Assembly: GCA_030607875.1 (NCBI GenBank)
Contig: JAUWJD010000034.1
Coordinates: forward strand, 1-40,166
Direction: 5' to 3'
DNA: 40,166 nt
Source: Chloroflexota bacterium
GTDB taxonomy: Bacteria > Chloroflexota > Anaerolineae > UBA2200
Shown here: positions 22,600 through 31,047 of the stretch, piece after piece
Layout: each line of letters begins with the position of its first letter
Position numbering within the stretch: position 1 is the first letter of the stretch
Translations under genes and position numbers: made by a program
Notes under the pieces: generated by a model
Databases searched by the model: none
What the model was told of the DNA's origin: nothing
The model's input: the letters and a program-made list of their open reading frames with translations, nothing else

Positions 22600-24369
22600 A
22601 TGGCGAAGCCATCGTATCCAGAGCACAACAATCCACCCCAACCGGCGTTGCCGTCCATTGAGTGGGGACACGGAAATCTGCCAGCCGCGGCAGCAGAGAC
22701 CCACACAGCCATTACCCAGCGTGAACTGTTCATCTACTGGAGTTGCCTGCGAGCGCAACCTGCACCTCTGACGCAAGCTGGTCTGGTGCAGAAGCGCGTG
22801 CTGCGCAGCATCAACCAGCAGTTGCTGACGCCAGACTTAAGCCTGGAGAGCGCCCCAAGAGAGAGCGATGTCCCCCGCTTGCACTTTATACGCCTGCTGC
22901 TGCAAGAACTGGGCCTGCTGATCCAGGAACATGCTGAGCTGCGCACCACAGGTCAGCGCAACCAGATACCACAATTCTGGCAGCAATCGCTTGCGGAGCG
23001 CACAGAAGCATGCCTGCAGGCCTGGCTGAGCATGAGAAACTGGAACGAACTGACCAGCCTGAAACTGTCCTCTTTTGACCTCGATCTGCTCAGGGCGCGC
23101 AGTACACTACTCGAACAACTGCGACTGCTCCCACCCCACACATGGCTGTCAGCAGACCACTTCTTAAGCCGCCTGAACATCGTTGCCCCTCGCTTGCTTT
23201 TCCAGGCCTCGGATACTCACTCCACAACCTCCCACAGTGCAGGTTGGCGTTATGTGAACCTGCAGAACAGCCGTCTTGCCAAGATAGAGGGTGCCTTCGT
23301 CGGCGGCGCTTTGAGTGGGCCACTGCACTGGTTGGGCATAGTAGACAGCTCCACAGATGAGGATCGCTTGTTGGCTTTTCGCATCAATGCCAGTGGAGCA
23401 CGTGCACTGGGCATGGAGCCAGCCAGTGAGGACGAGTCAATGGGTAAGGCCAGGCTCATTGTACAACCCAACTTCCGTATCTTTGCCTTGGGCCCGGTCC
23501 CCGAGGTGACGTTGGCCAGGCTGGAGATGTTTGCGGACCGGGTCAAGGCAGATCGTAGCGCTTTCGAGTATGCACTCTCGCGTGAGACGGTTTACCGTGC
23601 ACAACAGGACAATCTGTCCGTTGCTGATATTCTGGCCTTTCTGGAGCAGAACTCGAGCGTCCCCCTGCCAAAGAATGTGTTGCGCACGCTGCAGGAGTGG
23701 CTAGCGCAGCACGAGCGCATCGTCTTTCACCGTGCGGTGTCGCTGTGTCAAACGGCCAAGCCTCAATTGCTGGAGCGACTGTGGGATGACAGCACCCTGC
23801 GCATCCACCTGGAGCGGCGACTTACTCCAACGGTAGCCGTCGTCAGGAAGCGACGCCTTGCGGCGCTCCAGGAAGCCCTCTTGAAGCGCAAAGTGCTGCC
23901 CGCTCTCTCCCTACAGGACAATCCATGTAGCGGTCGCATACAAGCGACAGCGGATGGGGAACTGTTACCCGTTCACCAGGGGCCCGACATGCTCCTCGAC
24001 GCCTGTCTGCGCCGCTTGGCAGAACAGCGCGACGGCAAATTCTACGTCAGCGAAGCAGCGGTGACCCAGGCACTAGCCAGCGGCATGAGCGTTCCGGAGT
24101 ACCTGGATCAGTTGGGAGCGCTGCCCGACGAACTGCAATCGCGTATCAAGGCTTGGGGACACTATTACGGTAAGGCCTATCTGCGAGAAGCGGTCTTTTT
24201 GGAAGTGCAGGATTCTGCCACAGCCGATGAACTTGTGGCCGATGCAGAATTAGCGCGCATGCTGTCACGGTTTCCCGCTGACTCCCGAGGCAAGATGCTC
24301 TTCGTGCACACCCAGGACCTGGAAGCGCTACGCCGCAGACTGCGCAAGCGCGGCATAGAGCTGGTGTAG
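22600..24369 (+). CDS. Second Helicase_C_3-type XPB partner protein
   Basis: 589 aa starting at ATG 22600, 9 nt after the previous stop. It shares GPLHWLGIVDS and VFLEVQDSATADELV with the upstream gene. Around residue 287 it has the clearer Helicase_C_3 pattern: IVQPNFRIFALGPVPEVTLA, then FEYALSRETVYRAQQDN, VADILAFLEQNSSVPLPKNV and RTLQEWLAQHERI. The C-terminal 100 residues contain LRRLAEQRDGKFYVSEAAVT and end in a VHTQDLEALRRRLRKRGIEL segment, a helicase-type nucleotide-loop remnant. No Walker A is present, so it is not itself a helicase. Ends the operon. Loss of the SAP-like region distinguishes it from its paralog. Confidence 0.8.
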   Translation: MAKPSYPEHNNPPQPALPSIEWGHGNLPAAAAETHTAITQRELFIYWSCLRAQPAPLTQAGLVQKRVLRSINQQLLTPDLSLESAPRESDVPRLHFIRLLLQELGLLIQEHAELRTTGQRNQIPQFWQQSLAERTEACLQAWLSMRNWNELTSLKLSSFDLDLLRARSTLLEQLRLLPPHTWLSADHFLSRLNIVAPRLLFQASDTHSTTSHSAGWRYVNLQNSRLAKIEGAFVGGALSGPLHWLGIVDSSTDEDRLLAFRINASGARALGMEPASEDESMGKARLIVQPNFRIFALGPVPEVTLARLEMFADRVKADRSAFEYALSRETVYRAQQDNLSVADILAFLEQNSSVPLPKNVLRTLQEWLAQHERIVFHRAVSLCQTAKPQLLERLWDDSTLRIHLERRLTPTVAVVRKRRLAALQEALLKRKVLPALSLQDNPCSGRIQATADGELLPVHQGPDMLLDACLRRLAEQRDGKFYVSEAAVTQALASGMSVPEYLDQLGALPDELQSRIKAWGHYYGKAYLREAVFLEVQDSATADELVADAELARMLSRFPADSRGKMLFVHTQDLEALRRRLRKRGIELV

Positions 24370-24636
24370 CAGCGGCCCATCATCACCCGGACGATAACAA
24401 CGGTAGACACTGGCGAGAAACACCGATCACCGATTTGACGGTAAGCAAACCAGTGTATCCGGTGTCGTTGCAGTAGACATGCCTCTTTGGGCACCGACGG
24501 CCGCAAAGCACCGCAGATTCCGAACCTGTGGAAGGCACCCGAACTGACACCTGTCTCCCCGGTTGAGGCGAAGTAATCGAGCGGCCAGGCGTGACAAACT
24601 CCGCCTAGGCTGCCTTTCCCATGCAACGCTTACAGC

Positions 24637-26109
24637 TCACGGTCCCAGTTGGATGCTGCGCACTACCACAGGCAGGAAGGCACACCACATCTGTCCGGTC
24701 GGGGTTAGCGTAGCCGTTGCTGTCGCCGTCCGCATCGGCGTGCGTGTGCTCGTCGCAGTGAGCGTGATCGCTGACGTAGCACTGGGCGAGGGCCTGAGTG
24801 TTGACGTCCTCGTTCTCGTCGGTGTCGGAGTGGTCGTGGGCGTCCCCGTCCTCGTGGGTGTCCATGTCCCTATCGAGGTAACCGTGGGAGATGCGGTTGC
24901 TGTAGCCGACGTTGGCGTCCCTGTGCTGGATTCCGTTGGGGTGACAGTCGCCGTTGGCGTTGCCGAACTCGTGCCCGTGGCGCTGTAGTAGACGTCGAGA
25001 ATGCCCTCTGACGTTTGGGCCAGCCAGATCAGGCAAACTGAGCCATCCGCTGCCAGGTGCGCATCGAGCACCACAATGTGATCGAGGGCCACGTTCTCGA
25101 CGGGTTGCCAGACATCACCAGCCATCGCCCAGGACGCGTACTGCACCCTGTCTTCTGTGGTCCACGCCAAGTGCCCATCGCCCGAAGCAGAGCGCGCCAG
25201 TGCCGGCGCAAAGGCCCTCACGGCTCCTGAGCGCTGCTGTGGCGCACTCCACGTGTCGCTCAGCCATTGCGACATGTACACCGCCTCTTCACCAGGCTCG
25301 CCCTCCTGCCACGCCAGGTAGACCTTGCCGTGGCCTACGACGATCGCAGGCAGTACGGACTGGATATCGAGGGAAGCGGAGACCACTTCGGGCAGAATCC
25401 ATTGGCCTCCTGCTCCGCGGCTGATTAGGACCTCTGCGGCAAAGCCGCTGCCCCACACGTCCTGCCAGGCCACCCAAAGATCCCCGGACGGAGCAAAGGC
25501 CAGCACCGGGCGGCTGCCTTGTGCATCAGGAACAGGATAGCTGGACCACAGCGTGCCGTCCGTGGACTGGGCCACAAAGACCCACGCAGCGTCCGTGGAC
25601 TGCTCGCTCCAAACGATGGCCAGCTCGCCGTCGCCGGTGGCAACAATCCGAGGTGACGAGGAAAGGCCGCTGCTTTCGGACACGTTGACGGGCAGATCCC
25701 AGCCACCGGATACCTGCCACGACACGAAGTAGACGTCGTCGTTCTCAATGAAGCGGTAGGTAAATGCTATGTACACATTGCCACTGTCGTCGGCCGCGAG
25801 ATCGGCAGAATGGCCTCTGCCGACGCGGGTTGCAGTCGACCACCCGCTGCCATCGTGAAAGCGGTGCCAGATCAGCTCGCACTCGCTCCAGGCGATGTGA
25901 ACCCAACCGTTGTGATCCACGACAATGGCGCCATGGTCCACGCCTGCCTCACTGGAGGACATGTTGGCAGGCGTGCTCCAGGTGGTGCCTTGCGCAGCCA
26001 CCGGCGCGACTGCTTCTGCGCCCCGAGAGACCATGGCAAGATGGAGAAAGGCGCAAGACGCCACGAGCAGGGCGGCACAGACCACCGCGCGCATGTGCGA
26101 ACCAGTCAC
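24637..26109 (-). CDS. Secreted beta-propeller-like protein with Thr/Pro tail
   Basis: The start is GTG 26109, 7 nt after a perfect AGGAGG; an ATG five codons on is the alternative. Signal peptide: MRAVVCAALLVASCAFLHLA. About 330 residues follow with repeated WxxAW and SxDG blades: VHIAWSECELIWHRFHDGSG, VYIAFTYRF, LAIVWSEQSTDAAWVFVAQS, LWVAWQDVWGSGFAAEVLIS, VYLAWQEGEPGEEAVYMSQW and GHLAWTTEDRVQYASWAMAG. This is the sialidase/BNR-like propeller pattern. The C-terminal 115 residues are Thr/Ser/Pro linker ending GQMWCAFLPVVVRSIQLGP, similar to the ends of other secreted proteins here. No catalytic residues recognised; binding or an unknown enzyme function are both possible. Confidence 0.82.
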   Translation of the reverse strand: MTGSHMRAVVCAALLVASCAFLHLAMVSRGAEAVAPVAAQGTTWSTPANMSSSEAGVDHGAIVVDHNGWVHIAWSECELIWHRFHDGSGWSTATRVGRGHSADLAADDSGNVYIAFTYRFIENDDVYFVSWQVSGGWDLPVNVSESSGLSSSPRIVATGDGELAIVWSEQSTDAAWVFVAQSTDGTLWSSYPVPDAQGSRPVLAFAPSGDLWVAWQDVWGSGFAAEVLISRGAGGQWILPEVVSASLDIQSVLPAIVVGHGKVYLAWQEGEPGEEAVYMSQWLSDTWSAPQQRSGAVRAFAPALARSASGDGHLAWTTEDRVQYASWAMAGDVWQPVENVALDHIVVLDAHLAADGSVCLIWLAQTSEGILDVYYSATGTSSATPTATVTPTESSTGTPTSATATASPTVTSIGTWTPTRTGTPTTTPTPTRTRTSTLRPSPSATSAITLTATSTRTPMRTATATATLTPTGQMWCAFLPVVVRSIQLGP

Positions 26110-26368
26110 GGGGGATCCTCCTGTGGTATGACGCTGTGTGCAGTGCTGTCGAGAAGGCGGACGCCGATTGGCCACAGCCTGACTATGCCTGGGGCTTTTG
26201 GCGCCCGTCGATCCAGGAATGCACAGGGATGGCAGCTCCAGCTCCGGAAGCTGCCATCCTGAACACGGGTTGCTGAGGTACACAGTGGCTCAGGCTGCGT
26301 CCCGGCCTTGCCCACTGCAGGAGCTGTAGCCGCCACAGGCGTTGATCCAGTGACGGCATTCCCCCAAG

Positions 26369-27394
26369 CTACGGCTGCGCTTGAGGTGTGACTGTCTGCG
26401 GTAGCGTTTCGACCGGCTCTGCATTCAGGATGCGGATCGTCTGGGCCATCAGCGGCTTGCCTGGGTGGCGCGGGGCCACCACATGAGCAGCGAGGCCGAT
26501 CCTCGGGGTTCCATGGACCTCTGTCCTCGGCGTGACCTGCACCGACCGGCCTCCGACGACCCAGCGGCCGTAGTAGTGCAGCGGGCGGGCAGCGACACCG
26601 GGCGGCAGCCACTCAATGATGCCCCTCCACTCTACCTCTTCCGGCTCCTCGTTCTGCACCTCGATGACCAACGCCAGCAAGTCGCCATTCGACTTGACCT
26701 GGGCACGCACCCTGGCCGAGAGCTCCTCCTCCGGATGGCCGATGATTCGGGTGCGGCGGCTCACGGTGACCTGGCGGCCGCCGATCACCCACACGGGGTG
26801 GCCGATCTGCTCGATGATCCCCTCGAACTCGATGATGCGGTCATTGATGGGTAGCACCTCGATGGTCAGCGCCTTCAGACCCTCGGCTGTGCGCACGGCG
26901 CGGATCTTGACATACGCACCGACTTCCAGGTTGCCGGTGATCTCCGTGGAGGCGCCATAGAGGATCGTTAGGCCGTTTACCACCAGGGATGTGCTCTCCA
27001 ACTCGGCCACGCGGCCTCTGATAGTGATCGGCCGCTCTGGGGATGGAGGCAACACGCAGATCACGATCGCCTCCAGCTCCACCTCACCCGGGTCCGTTGC
27101 GGGAACCCGCCTGGCCACCGCCAAAACGCGAGCACTAACCTCGGCCGGCCCTTCGGTCTCGTCAATGCGGGTGCTCTCTACAACCTGCACCGTACGCCCG
27201 CTGATCACCCAGGGGCCAATGTTGGTGCCTTCTGGGCGGCTTTCAACCGCGCCTCGGAAACTGACCACGCGCCGGGGGGGAACTCCGATCGGCGGGGTCC
27301 CGCCTGGGTGCGCCAGGGCAACCTCCACACCCGAGGCCAGCATCAGGCTGGCCAACAGCAAGAAGGCCGTAACAAATCTCTTCTTCCAGCTCAT
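26369..27394 (-). CDS. Secreted DUF5666 repeat protein
   Basis: 341 aa with signal peptide MSWKKRFVTAFLLLASLMLA. Four copies of an OB-like repeat follow: VSFRGAVESRPEG...PWVISGRTVQV; ITIRGRVAELESTSLVVNGL; IEFEGIIEQIGHPVWVIGGR; VEWRGIIEWLPPG...WVVGGRSVQV. Each ends in a T-x-I strand and a variable VxVRA...LxALxIEV strand, as in DUF5666 domains. Function of the domain is unknown; it is common in Chloroflexota surface proteins. The start ATG has AAAGGAGAG 6 nt upstream. It stands alone between the propeller-like protein and PlsC. Confidence 0.87.
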   Translation of the reverse strand: MSWKKRFVTAFLLLASLMLASGVEVALAHPGGTPPIGVPPRRVVSFRGAVESRPEGTNIGPWVISGRTVQVVESTRIDETEGPAEVSARVLAVARRVPATDPGEVELEAIVICVLPPSPERPITIRGRVAELESTSLVVNGLTILYGASTEITGNLEVGAYVKIRAVRTAEGLKALTIEVLPINDRIIEFEGIIEQIGHPVWVIGGRQVTVSRRTRIIGHPEEELSARVRAQVKSNGDLLALVIEVQNEEPEEVEWRGIIEWLPPGVAARPLHYYGRWVVGGRSVQVTPRTEVHGTPRIGLAAHVVAPRHPGKPLMAQTIRILNAEPVETLPQTVTPQAQP

Positions 27395-27544
27395 CTCAGC
27401 TCTCCTTTCATCTTCTGCATCTTTGCAAGCCTATTCCCCGACCTGCTCAACACAAAAGAGAACCAAAGGCGCTAGAAAAATACATGCTCTGCTTGTGGCT
27501 GAGTCCACAGTCCACCTGGGGAATCAATTGCGAGGGTTGGGTCC

Positions 27545-28255
27545 CTACAAGCCTCGCGCCCGCCGCAGATTGCTTTCGGCGGGAGGCGCAAAGTGCAGGT
27601 ATTTCTCCGTAGCCGCATCCAGATCCGAGTAGCAGCCGCGGTAGGCAGGCGGCAGCAATGCCGCCAACTGGTACATGATTTCATCCACAATCTGCTGGCG
27701 CACCGCGCCTATTACCTTCTCTCCACCGGGCTTGAGGCGGAACGGCTGGCCCACGACAATGTGGAAATCCGTACGCCGCAGGCGGGCCAGATTGTGGCGA
27801 TACTTCTCTCCTCCGTAAAAGGCCAGCGGCATCAGCGGCACACCGCTGCGCAATGCCAGCAGCACCACTCCAGGATGGCCGCGCTGCAGTCGTCCATCGT
27901 TGCTGCGCGTGCCCTCCGGAGCGATAGCCAGCATATCGCCCGCTGCCAGCACCGCCAGGGCGCGTCGTATCGCCCTGATGTCGAACTCGCCCCGTCGCAC
28001 AGGAATGCCCTCGCCCACATCAAACAGAAAACCCAACACCGGGTTGTCCCAGGTCTCTGTTTTGGCCAACGCGATCACGCGGCGCGGCTGCATGTGGATG
28101 TAGAGGGCCGGAATCTCCAGGAAATTGACGTGATTGAAAACCAGGATGAGCGGCCCATGCGCCGGCACCTTGGCCAACTCGGCATCGTGCACCCGGCAGA
28201 GAGCATGGGTCAGCGCCCCGATCGTCAATGTCACCAGCCGTTTCGTTATGGTCAT
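27545..28255 (-). CDS. PlsC-like 1-acylglycerol-3-phosphate acyltransferase
   Basis: 236 aa LPLAT family. Acylates lysophospholipid precursors at the membrane. Motif I is FNHVNFLEIP: His42 with Glu47 in the place of the usual Asp of HxxxxD. Motif III is complete at Glu114 (PEGTRSNDGRL). GIPVRRGEFD supplies motif II and VPLMPLAFYGGE motif IV. The Glu variant is unusual but conservative. The ATG at 28255 overlaps the stop of a gene remnant upstream (ATGA). The C-terminal segment LPPAYRGCYSDLDAATEKYL is typical for the Chloroflexota group. Confidence 0.9.
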   Translation of the reverse strand: MTITKRLVTLTIGALTHALCRVHDAELAKVPAHGPLILVFNHVNFLEIPALYIHMQPRRVIALAKTETWDNPVLGFLFDVGEGIPVRRGEFDIRAIRRALAVLAAGDMLAIAPEGTRSNDGRLQRGHPGVVLLALRSGVPLMPLAFYGGEKYRHNLARLRRTDFHIVVGQPFRLKPGGEKVIGAVRQQIVDEIMYQLAALLPPAYRGCYSDLDAATEKYLHFAPPAESNLRRARGL

Positions 28256-28580
28256 CCGCCATCGCTCTCTGTTGTTGGGAGCTTGTCCTCCTGGGGCCGG
28301 TTGTCACCCAGAACCACAAAGTGAACTGGGAGGCCGTCGCCTCGGGCGCAATGGTGAACGTGATCTCCGGCCAGGGCGTCACGTCGATGCCGTCGCTGTA
28401 GACCTTGTAGTAGTAGGTCGTGCCGGCCTGCAGGCCAGCGATGGTAGCCGAGTGCCACCACTTGTCGTCATAGACCTCACTAACAGCAGCTACGCTGTGA
28501 GAGTAGCTCCGGTCAGGGCTGCAGCGCACCTCACTGGGCGCGACGCTATCGGTGGCCCAGGAGATGACCACTACGCAGCC
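28252..28580 (-). pseudogene. Remnant of an FN3-type purple-acid-phosphatase-like protein
   Basis: The frame from 28571 reads VVISWATDSVAPSEVRC, then KWWHSATIAGLQAGTTYYYK and VYSDGIDVTPWPEITFTIAP. This is a fibronectin-III-like domain as found at the N terminus of purple acid phosphatases. After EATASQFT the reading frame must shift by one to continue as FVVLGDNRPQEDKL, which is the start of a calcineurin-like phosphatase domain, and it stops 10 codons later. No signal peptide and no catalytic domain are left. The TGA overlaps the PlsC start, and upstream it follows the L,D-transpeptidase stop in the same frame. A relic of a deletion. Confidence 0.6.
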
Positions 28581-29606
28581 TCAGCTCCGGACCGAAACCG
28601 GCGTGCCGATCTCGGCCCAGTTGTACAGCAACTCTGCTTCGTACGTACCGAGCACGATGCAGCCATAAGAGACTGGCGAGCCGAGGTAGCCAGCCCACAG
28701 CGTCTGCCCGTTCTGCAGGATCGGCAGGGCGTGAATGCCGTTCTCGCTTCCGCCAGCCCAGTAGATGCCCAGCCAATGGGGCATCCAGATATTCCAGGTC
28801 GCCCCATAGGCATTGGGAATCTTGCTCTGCACCTGAAACTGCCCGGTGCGGGTATAATAGGGTGCGCGGCCACTGGAGCACACAAAGGAGTAGACCAAGG
28901 TATCCCCCTGGTAGGCGTAGAGATGCTGCTCCGAGAGGTCGATCACGATGCGCCGTGCACCTCCTGACGTGGCTGGCGGACCCGACGCTGCCTGTGGCAC
29001 GCGCAGCACCTGCCCGACGCGGATCTTGGAGGGGTCGGCAATGCCATTGGCTCGGGCCAGCGCAAAGGAGGTGCTGTTGAAGCACCTGGCGATTTGGGTC
29101 AAGGTATCACCGGGCCGTACAACGTAGGTATCGCTCGTCTCCGGAACTTGCTCAGGGATCGTCCCGCCCGCACCCGGTATCACCAGCGTCTGGCCGGAAT
29201 AGATCAAGTGCGGCCCGTACACGCCGTTGGCGTACATCAGCTCCCAGATGGCGATGCTATAGCGGAAAGCGATGCCGCTCAACGTATCACCGCGCTGCAC
29301 GACGTAGGTGCCACCGGTGGTCATGGCCGGACCTACTGCTGCGGAGCTTGAGCTGCCTGGGATGACCAACCGTTGACCCACCCGGATCGAGCCGGCATCT
29401 GTCAGACCATTGGCGCTTACGATGGCCTGCACTGTCGTGCCATAGCGCAGGGCCAGGCGAAAGAGGTTCTCGCCGGCCTGGACGACGTGCACGATCCGAT
29501 CCTGTGCTAGGGCAACCGGGGGCCAAGCGGCCGCCGACACAGCGAGAACGAGCAGCACGCCAAGAGCGAATATCAGGCGTCTATCCAGGCTCTTTGTTCT
29601 TCCCAT
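28581..29606 (-). CDS. LysM-repeat L,D-transpeptidase (YkuD)
   Basis: The ATG at 29606 gives a 341-aa exported cell-wall enzyme: signal peptide (RRLIFALGVLLVLAVSAAAW), three LysM modules, then a YkuD domain. The LysM modules are HVVQAGENLFRLALRYGTTV, YVVQRGDTLSGIAFRYSIAI and YVVRPGDTLTQIARCFNSTS. The YkuD domain begins RRIVIDLSEQHLYAYQGDTL and ends with His292 in GIHALP and the catalytic Cys316 in GSPVSYGCIVL; the SYGC form replaces the common SHGC. It forms 3-3 cross-links or attaches proteins to peptidoglycan. No ribosome site precedes the ATG, and the promoter predicts a leaderless message. A TTG at 29636 falls in the promoter and is rejected. Confidence 0.92.
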   Translation of the reverse strand: MGRTKSLDRRLIFALGVLLVLAVSAAAWPPVALAQDRIVHVVQAGENLFRLALRYGTTVQAIVSANGLTDAGSIRVGQRLVIPGSSSSAAVGPAMTTGGTYVVQRGDTLSGIAFRYSIAIWELMYANGVYGPHLIYSGQTLVIPGAGGTIPEQVPETSDTYVVRPGDTLTQIARCFNSTSFALARANGIADPSKIRVGQVLRVPQAASGPPATSGGARRIVIDLSEQHLYAYQGDTLVYSFVCSSGRAPYYTRTGQFQVQSKIPNAYGATWNIWMPHWLGIYWAGGSENGIHALPILQNGQTLWAGYLGSPVSYGCIVLGTYEAELLYNWAEIGTPVSVRS

Positions 29607-29612
29607 AACAGA

Positions 29613-29641
29613 AGTATAGAGCGAATGTGCCCCCAAGTCAA
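29613..29641 (-). promoter_or_regulatory. Promoter giving a leaderless L,D-transpeptidase mRNA
   Basis: Minus strand TTGACT, 17 nt, TATACT. The -10 box ends 6 nt before the ATG, so the start site (7 nt downstream) is the A of the start codon. Confidence 0.6.
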
Positions 29642-29661
29642 CTCAAAGCAGACTGGCGACC

Positions 29662-29689
29662 GGTAACTGGCAACTGTCAACTAGCAAAC
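29662..29689. repeat. Heptamer repeat tract at a gene's 3' end
   Basis: GGTAACT, GGCAACT, GTCAACT, AGCAAAC in 7-nt phase, the reverse-complement type of the tract at 6582. It supplies the last codons and the TGA stop of the GNAT gene. Confidence 0.55.
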
Positions 29690-30774
29690 GTCCAGCTTTC
29701 GTTCCGGGAGAAGCGCCAGCATGGAGGGAAAAGGGCTGCCAGCAGCGCCAGTGTCTCCGTAGCCATCACTGTGCCATGAAAAATCGCAAGCACCTCAGCA
29801 CCCTGGTACCCAGTCACGAGCTGAGCCAGCGCCGATGAGGGCCATTTCACCACCGCCGCGCGCAATGCTACTTTGTCCGACACCGCCACACTGTCACCGA
29901 GGCTCTCAATGGTCACTGCCCCAGCATCCGTATCGAAACAGACGGCGCCTCTGGGCAGGGCTGGCCTGAACCCGGTGCGCCCCCTCAGCGCTTTTCTCAC
30001 CAATGCTCCTGCATCCAACACCTTGATCCAATCCGCATCGGGGATCGAACCACCTTCGGGATCAGCACCCTGCAGGCGCACCCCCGCCCCGCAGGCCCGT
30101 GCCAGAGCCGTCAGAGGCGTTTCGGGCGACGCGTAGATCGGATAGCGAGACCCGTAGCTGGGCGCGGCCGGGTGCTCGAACAGGATCCGCCCCTTCCCCC
30201 GCTCCCGGGCCAGCGCTGCTGCCGCCAGTAGAGCCGACCGGCACTGCTCAAGGGTCTCCACTTTGACGTCGGTAACCAGCAGGAGATCCTTGTGCAGAGC
30301 CTTGTGCTCCATAATGTCCAGCATCTCTCGTCCACGTGCAGGAACCTGGGGGCCCAACTTCCGTTCGAGCAACTCTGGCGTGGCAAAGATGCCAGAGTGG
30401 TAGGTAAAGACCTCAAATCCGAACGGGCGATAGAGCCGACAGCGCCCATGCGTGACCACAACGGGTATTCTAGCGACTCGCAGGCTAGAGAAGGCGTGCT
30501 CCATGATGCCGTGAAAGTGGCCTTCCCGCCCCCGGTCCTCGCGCGTGGCCACGTTCATGATAAAAGCATAGCGCACGTCGCCCCCGGGGAACTCCATGCG
30601 CTTGTCAGGATCGATCTGGATGAATGATAGTGGGACACCATCAACAACCCGCACTCGTGTCCACTGTGCCGAGACATGGTCGATGTCGTCACTGTACGAG
30701 TGCTGCATGACCTCCTGAATGGCCAGCCGGCCGCGCTCTGTTTCGGCTGTCAGATACTCGATCCTCCGCGCCAT
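29677..30774 (-). CDS. Eis-like GNAT acetyltransferase
   Basis: From ATG 30774 (MARRIEYLTAETERGRLAIQ) this is a 365-aa multi-domain GNAT like Eis. It has AFIMNVATREDRGREGHFHG (acetyl-CoA region), GIMEHAFSSLRVARIPVVVT, HGRCRLYRPFGFEVFTYHSG, a second helical domain (LALLAALFPP near the end) and a sterol-carrier-like C-terminal part. The frame is open further upstream to a GTG at 30855 and beyond, through half an ACT domain. Which start is used is unclear. The C terminus TFAS and the stop derive from a heptamer repeat. Acceptor unknown; Eis relatives acetylate aminoglycosides or proteins. Confidence 0.8.
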   Translation of the reverse strand: MARRIEYLTAETERGRLAIQEVMQHSYSDDIDHVSAQWTRVRVVDGVPLSFIQIDPDKRMEFPGGDVRYAFIMNVATREDRGREGHFHGIMEHAFSSLRVARIPVVVTHGRCRLYRPFGFEVFTYHSGIFATPELLERKLGPQVPARGREMLDIMEHKALHKDLLLVTDVKVETLEQCRSALLAAAALARERGKGRILFEHPAAPSYGSRYPIYASPETPLTALARACGAGVRLQGADPEGGSIPDADWIKVLDAGALVRKALRGRTGFRPALPRGAVCFDTDAGAVTIESLGDSVAVSDKVALRAAVVKWPSSALAQLVTGYQGAEVLAIFHGTVMATETLALLAALFPPCWRFSRNESWTFAS

Positions 30775-31047
30775 GTCCCTCAGCATCAAATCTTCTACAA
30801 CATGTCCACGTCGCGACAGCACAGCTACCGCCTGCCCCAAATCTCTGTCGCGCACCAGAATATAGTCCGTATGGTACGTCGAGATGGCAAAGATGGGGAT
30901 TTCCGCTTCGGCCAGGGGAGCGCTGAGGGAAGCCAGGATGCCCGTCAGGCCGAAATCCAGCGGCCCACGGACCTTCAGGCAACGCCAGCCCCTCTCTTTC
31001 TTCGCAATCCGTGTATCCGCGTTCCGAATCCGTGTCGTGCTGACTTC
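30775..31047 (-). pseudogene. C-terminal half of an ACT-domain protein, in frame with the GNAT
   Basis: Between the stop of the MBL gene (TAG 31050-31048) and the GNAT the frame reads RGWRCLKVRGPLDFGLTGIL, then ASLSAPLAEAEIPIFAIST and YHTDYILVRDRDLGQAVAVL. This is the second half of COG3603-type ACT proteins, which sense amino acids. The first half is missing and no ATG, GTG or TTG precedes the fragment; a repeat at 31003-31037 marks the break. The fragment is in frame with the GNAT downstream and with the MBL stop codon upstream. It is most simply a deletion relic, possibly translated as an N-terminal extension of the GNAT from the GTG at 30855. Confidence 0.6.
31003..31037. repeat. AATCCGTG repeat at the ACT break point
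   Basis: AATCCGTGT-ATCCGCGT-TCCG-AATCCGTGT-CGTG. Related in form to the ATTCGTG repeats at 14885 and 15784. It sits where the ACT gene lost its 5' half. Confidence 0.45.

Noticed and set aside
24406..24456. ACACTGG/CCAGTGT inverted repeat as a bidirectional terminator after the XPB operon
   Set aside because: The arms are 7 bp and about 37 nt apart with no T-run; pairing is too weak to support a terminator.
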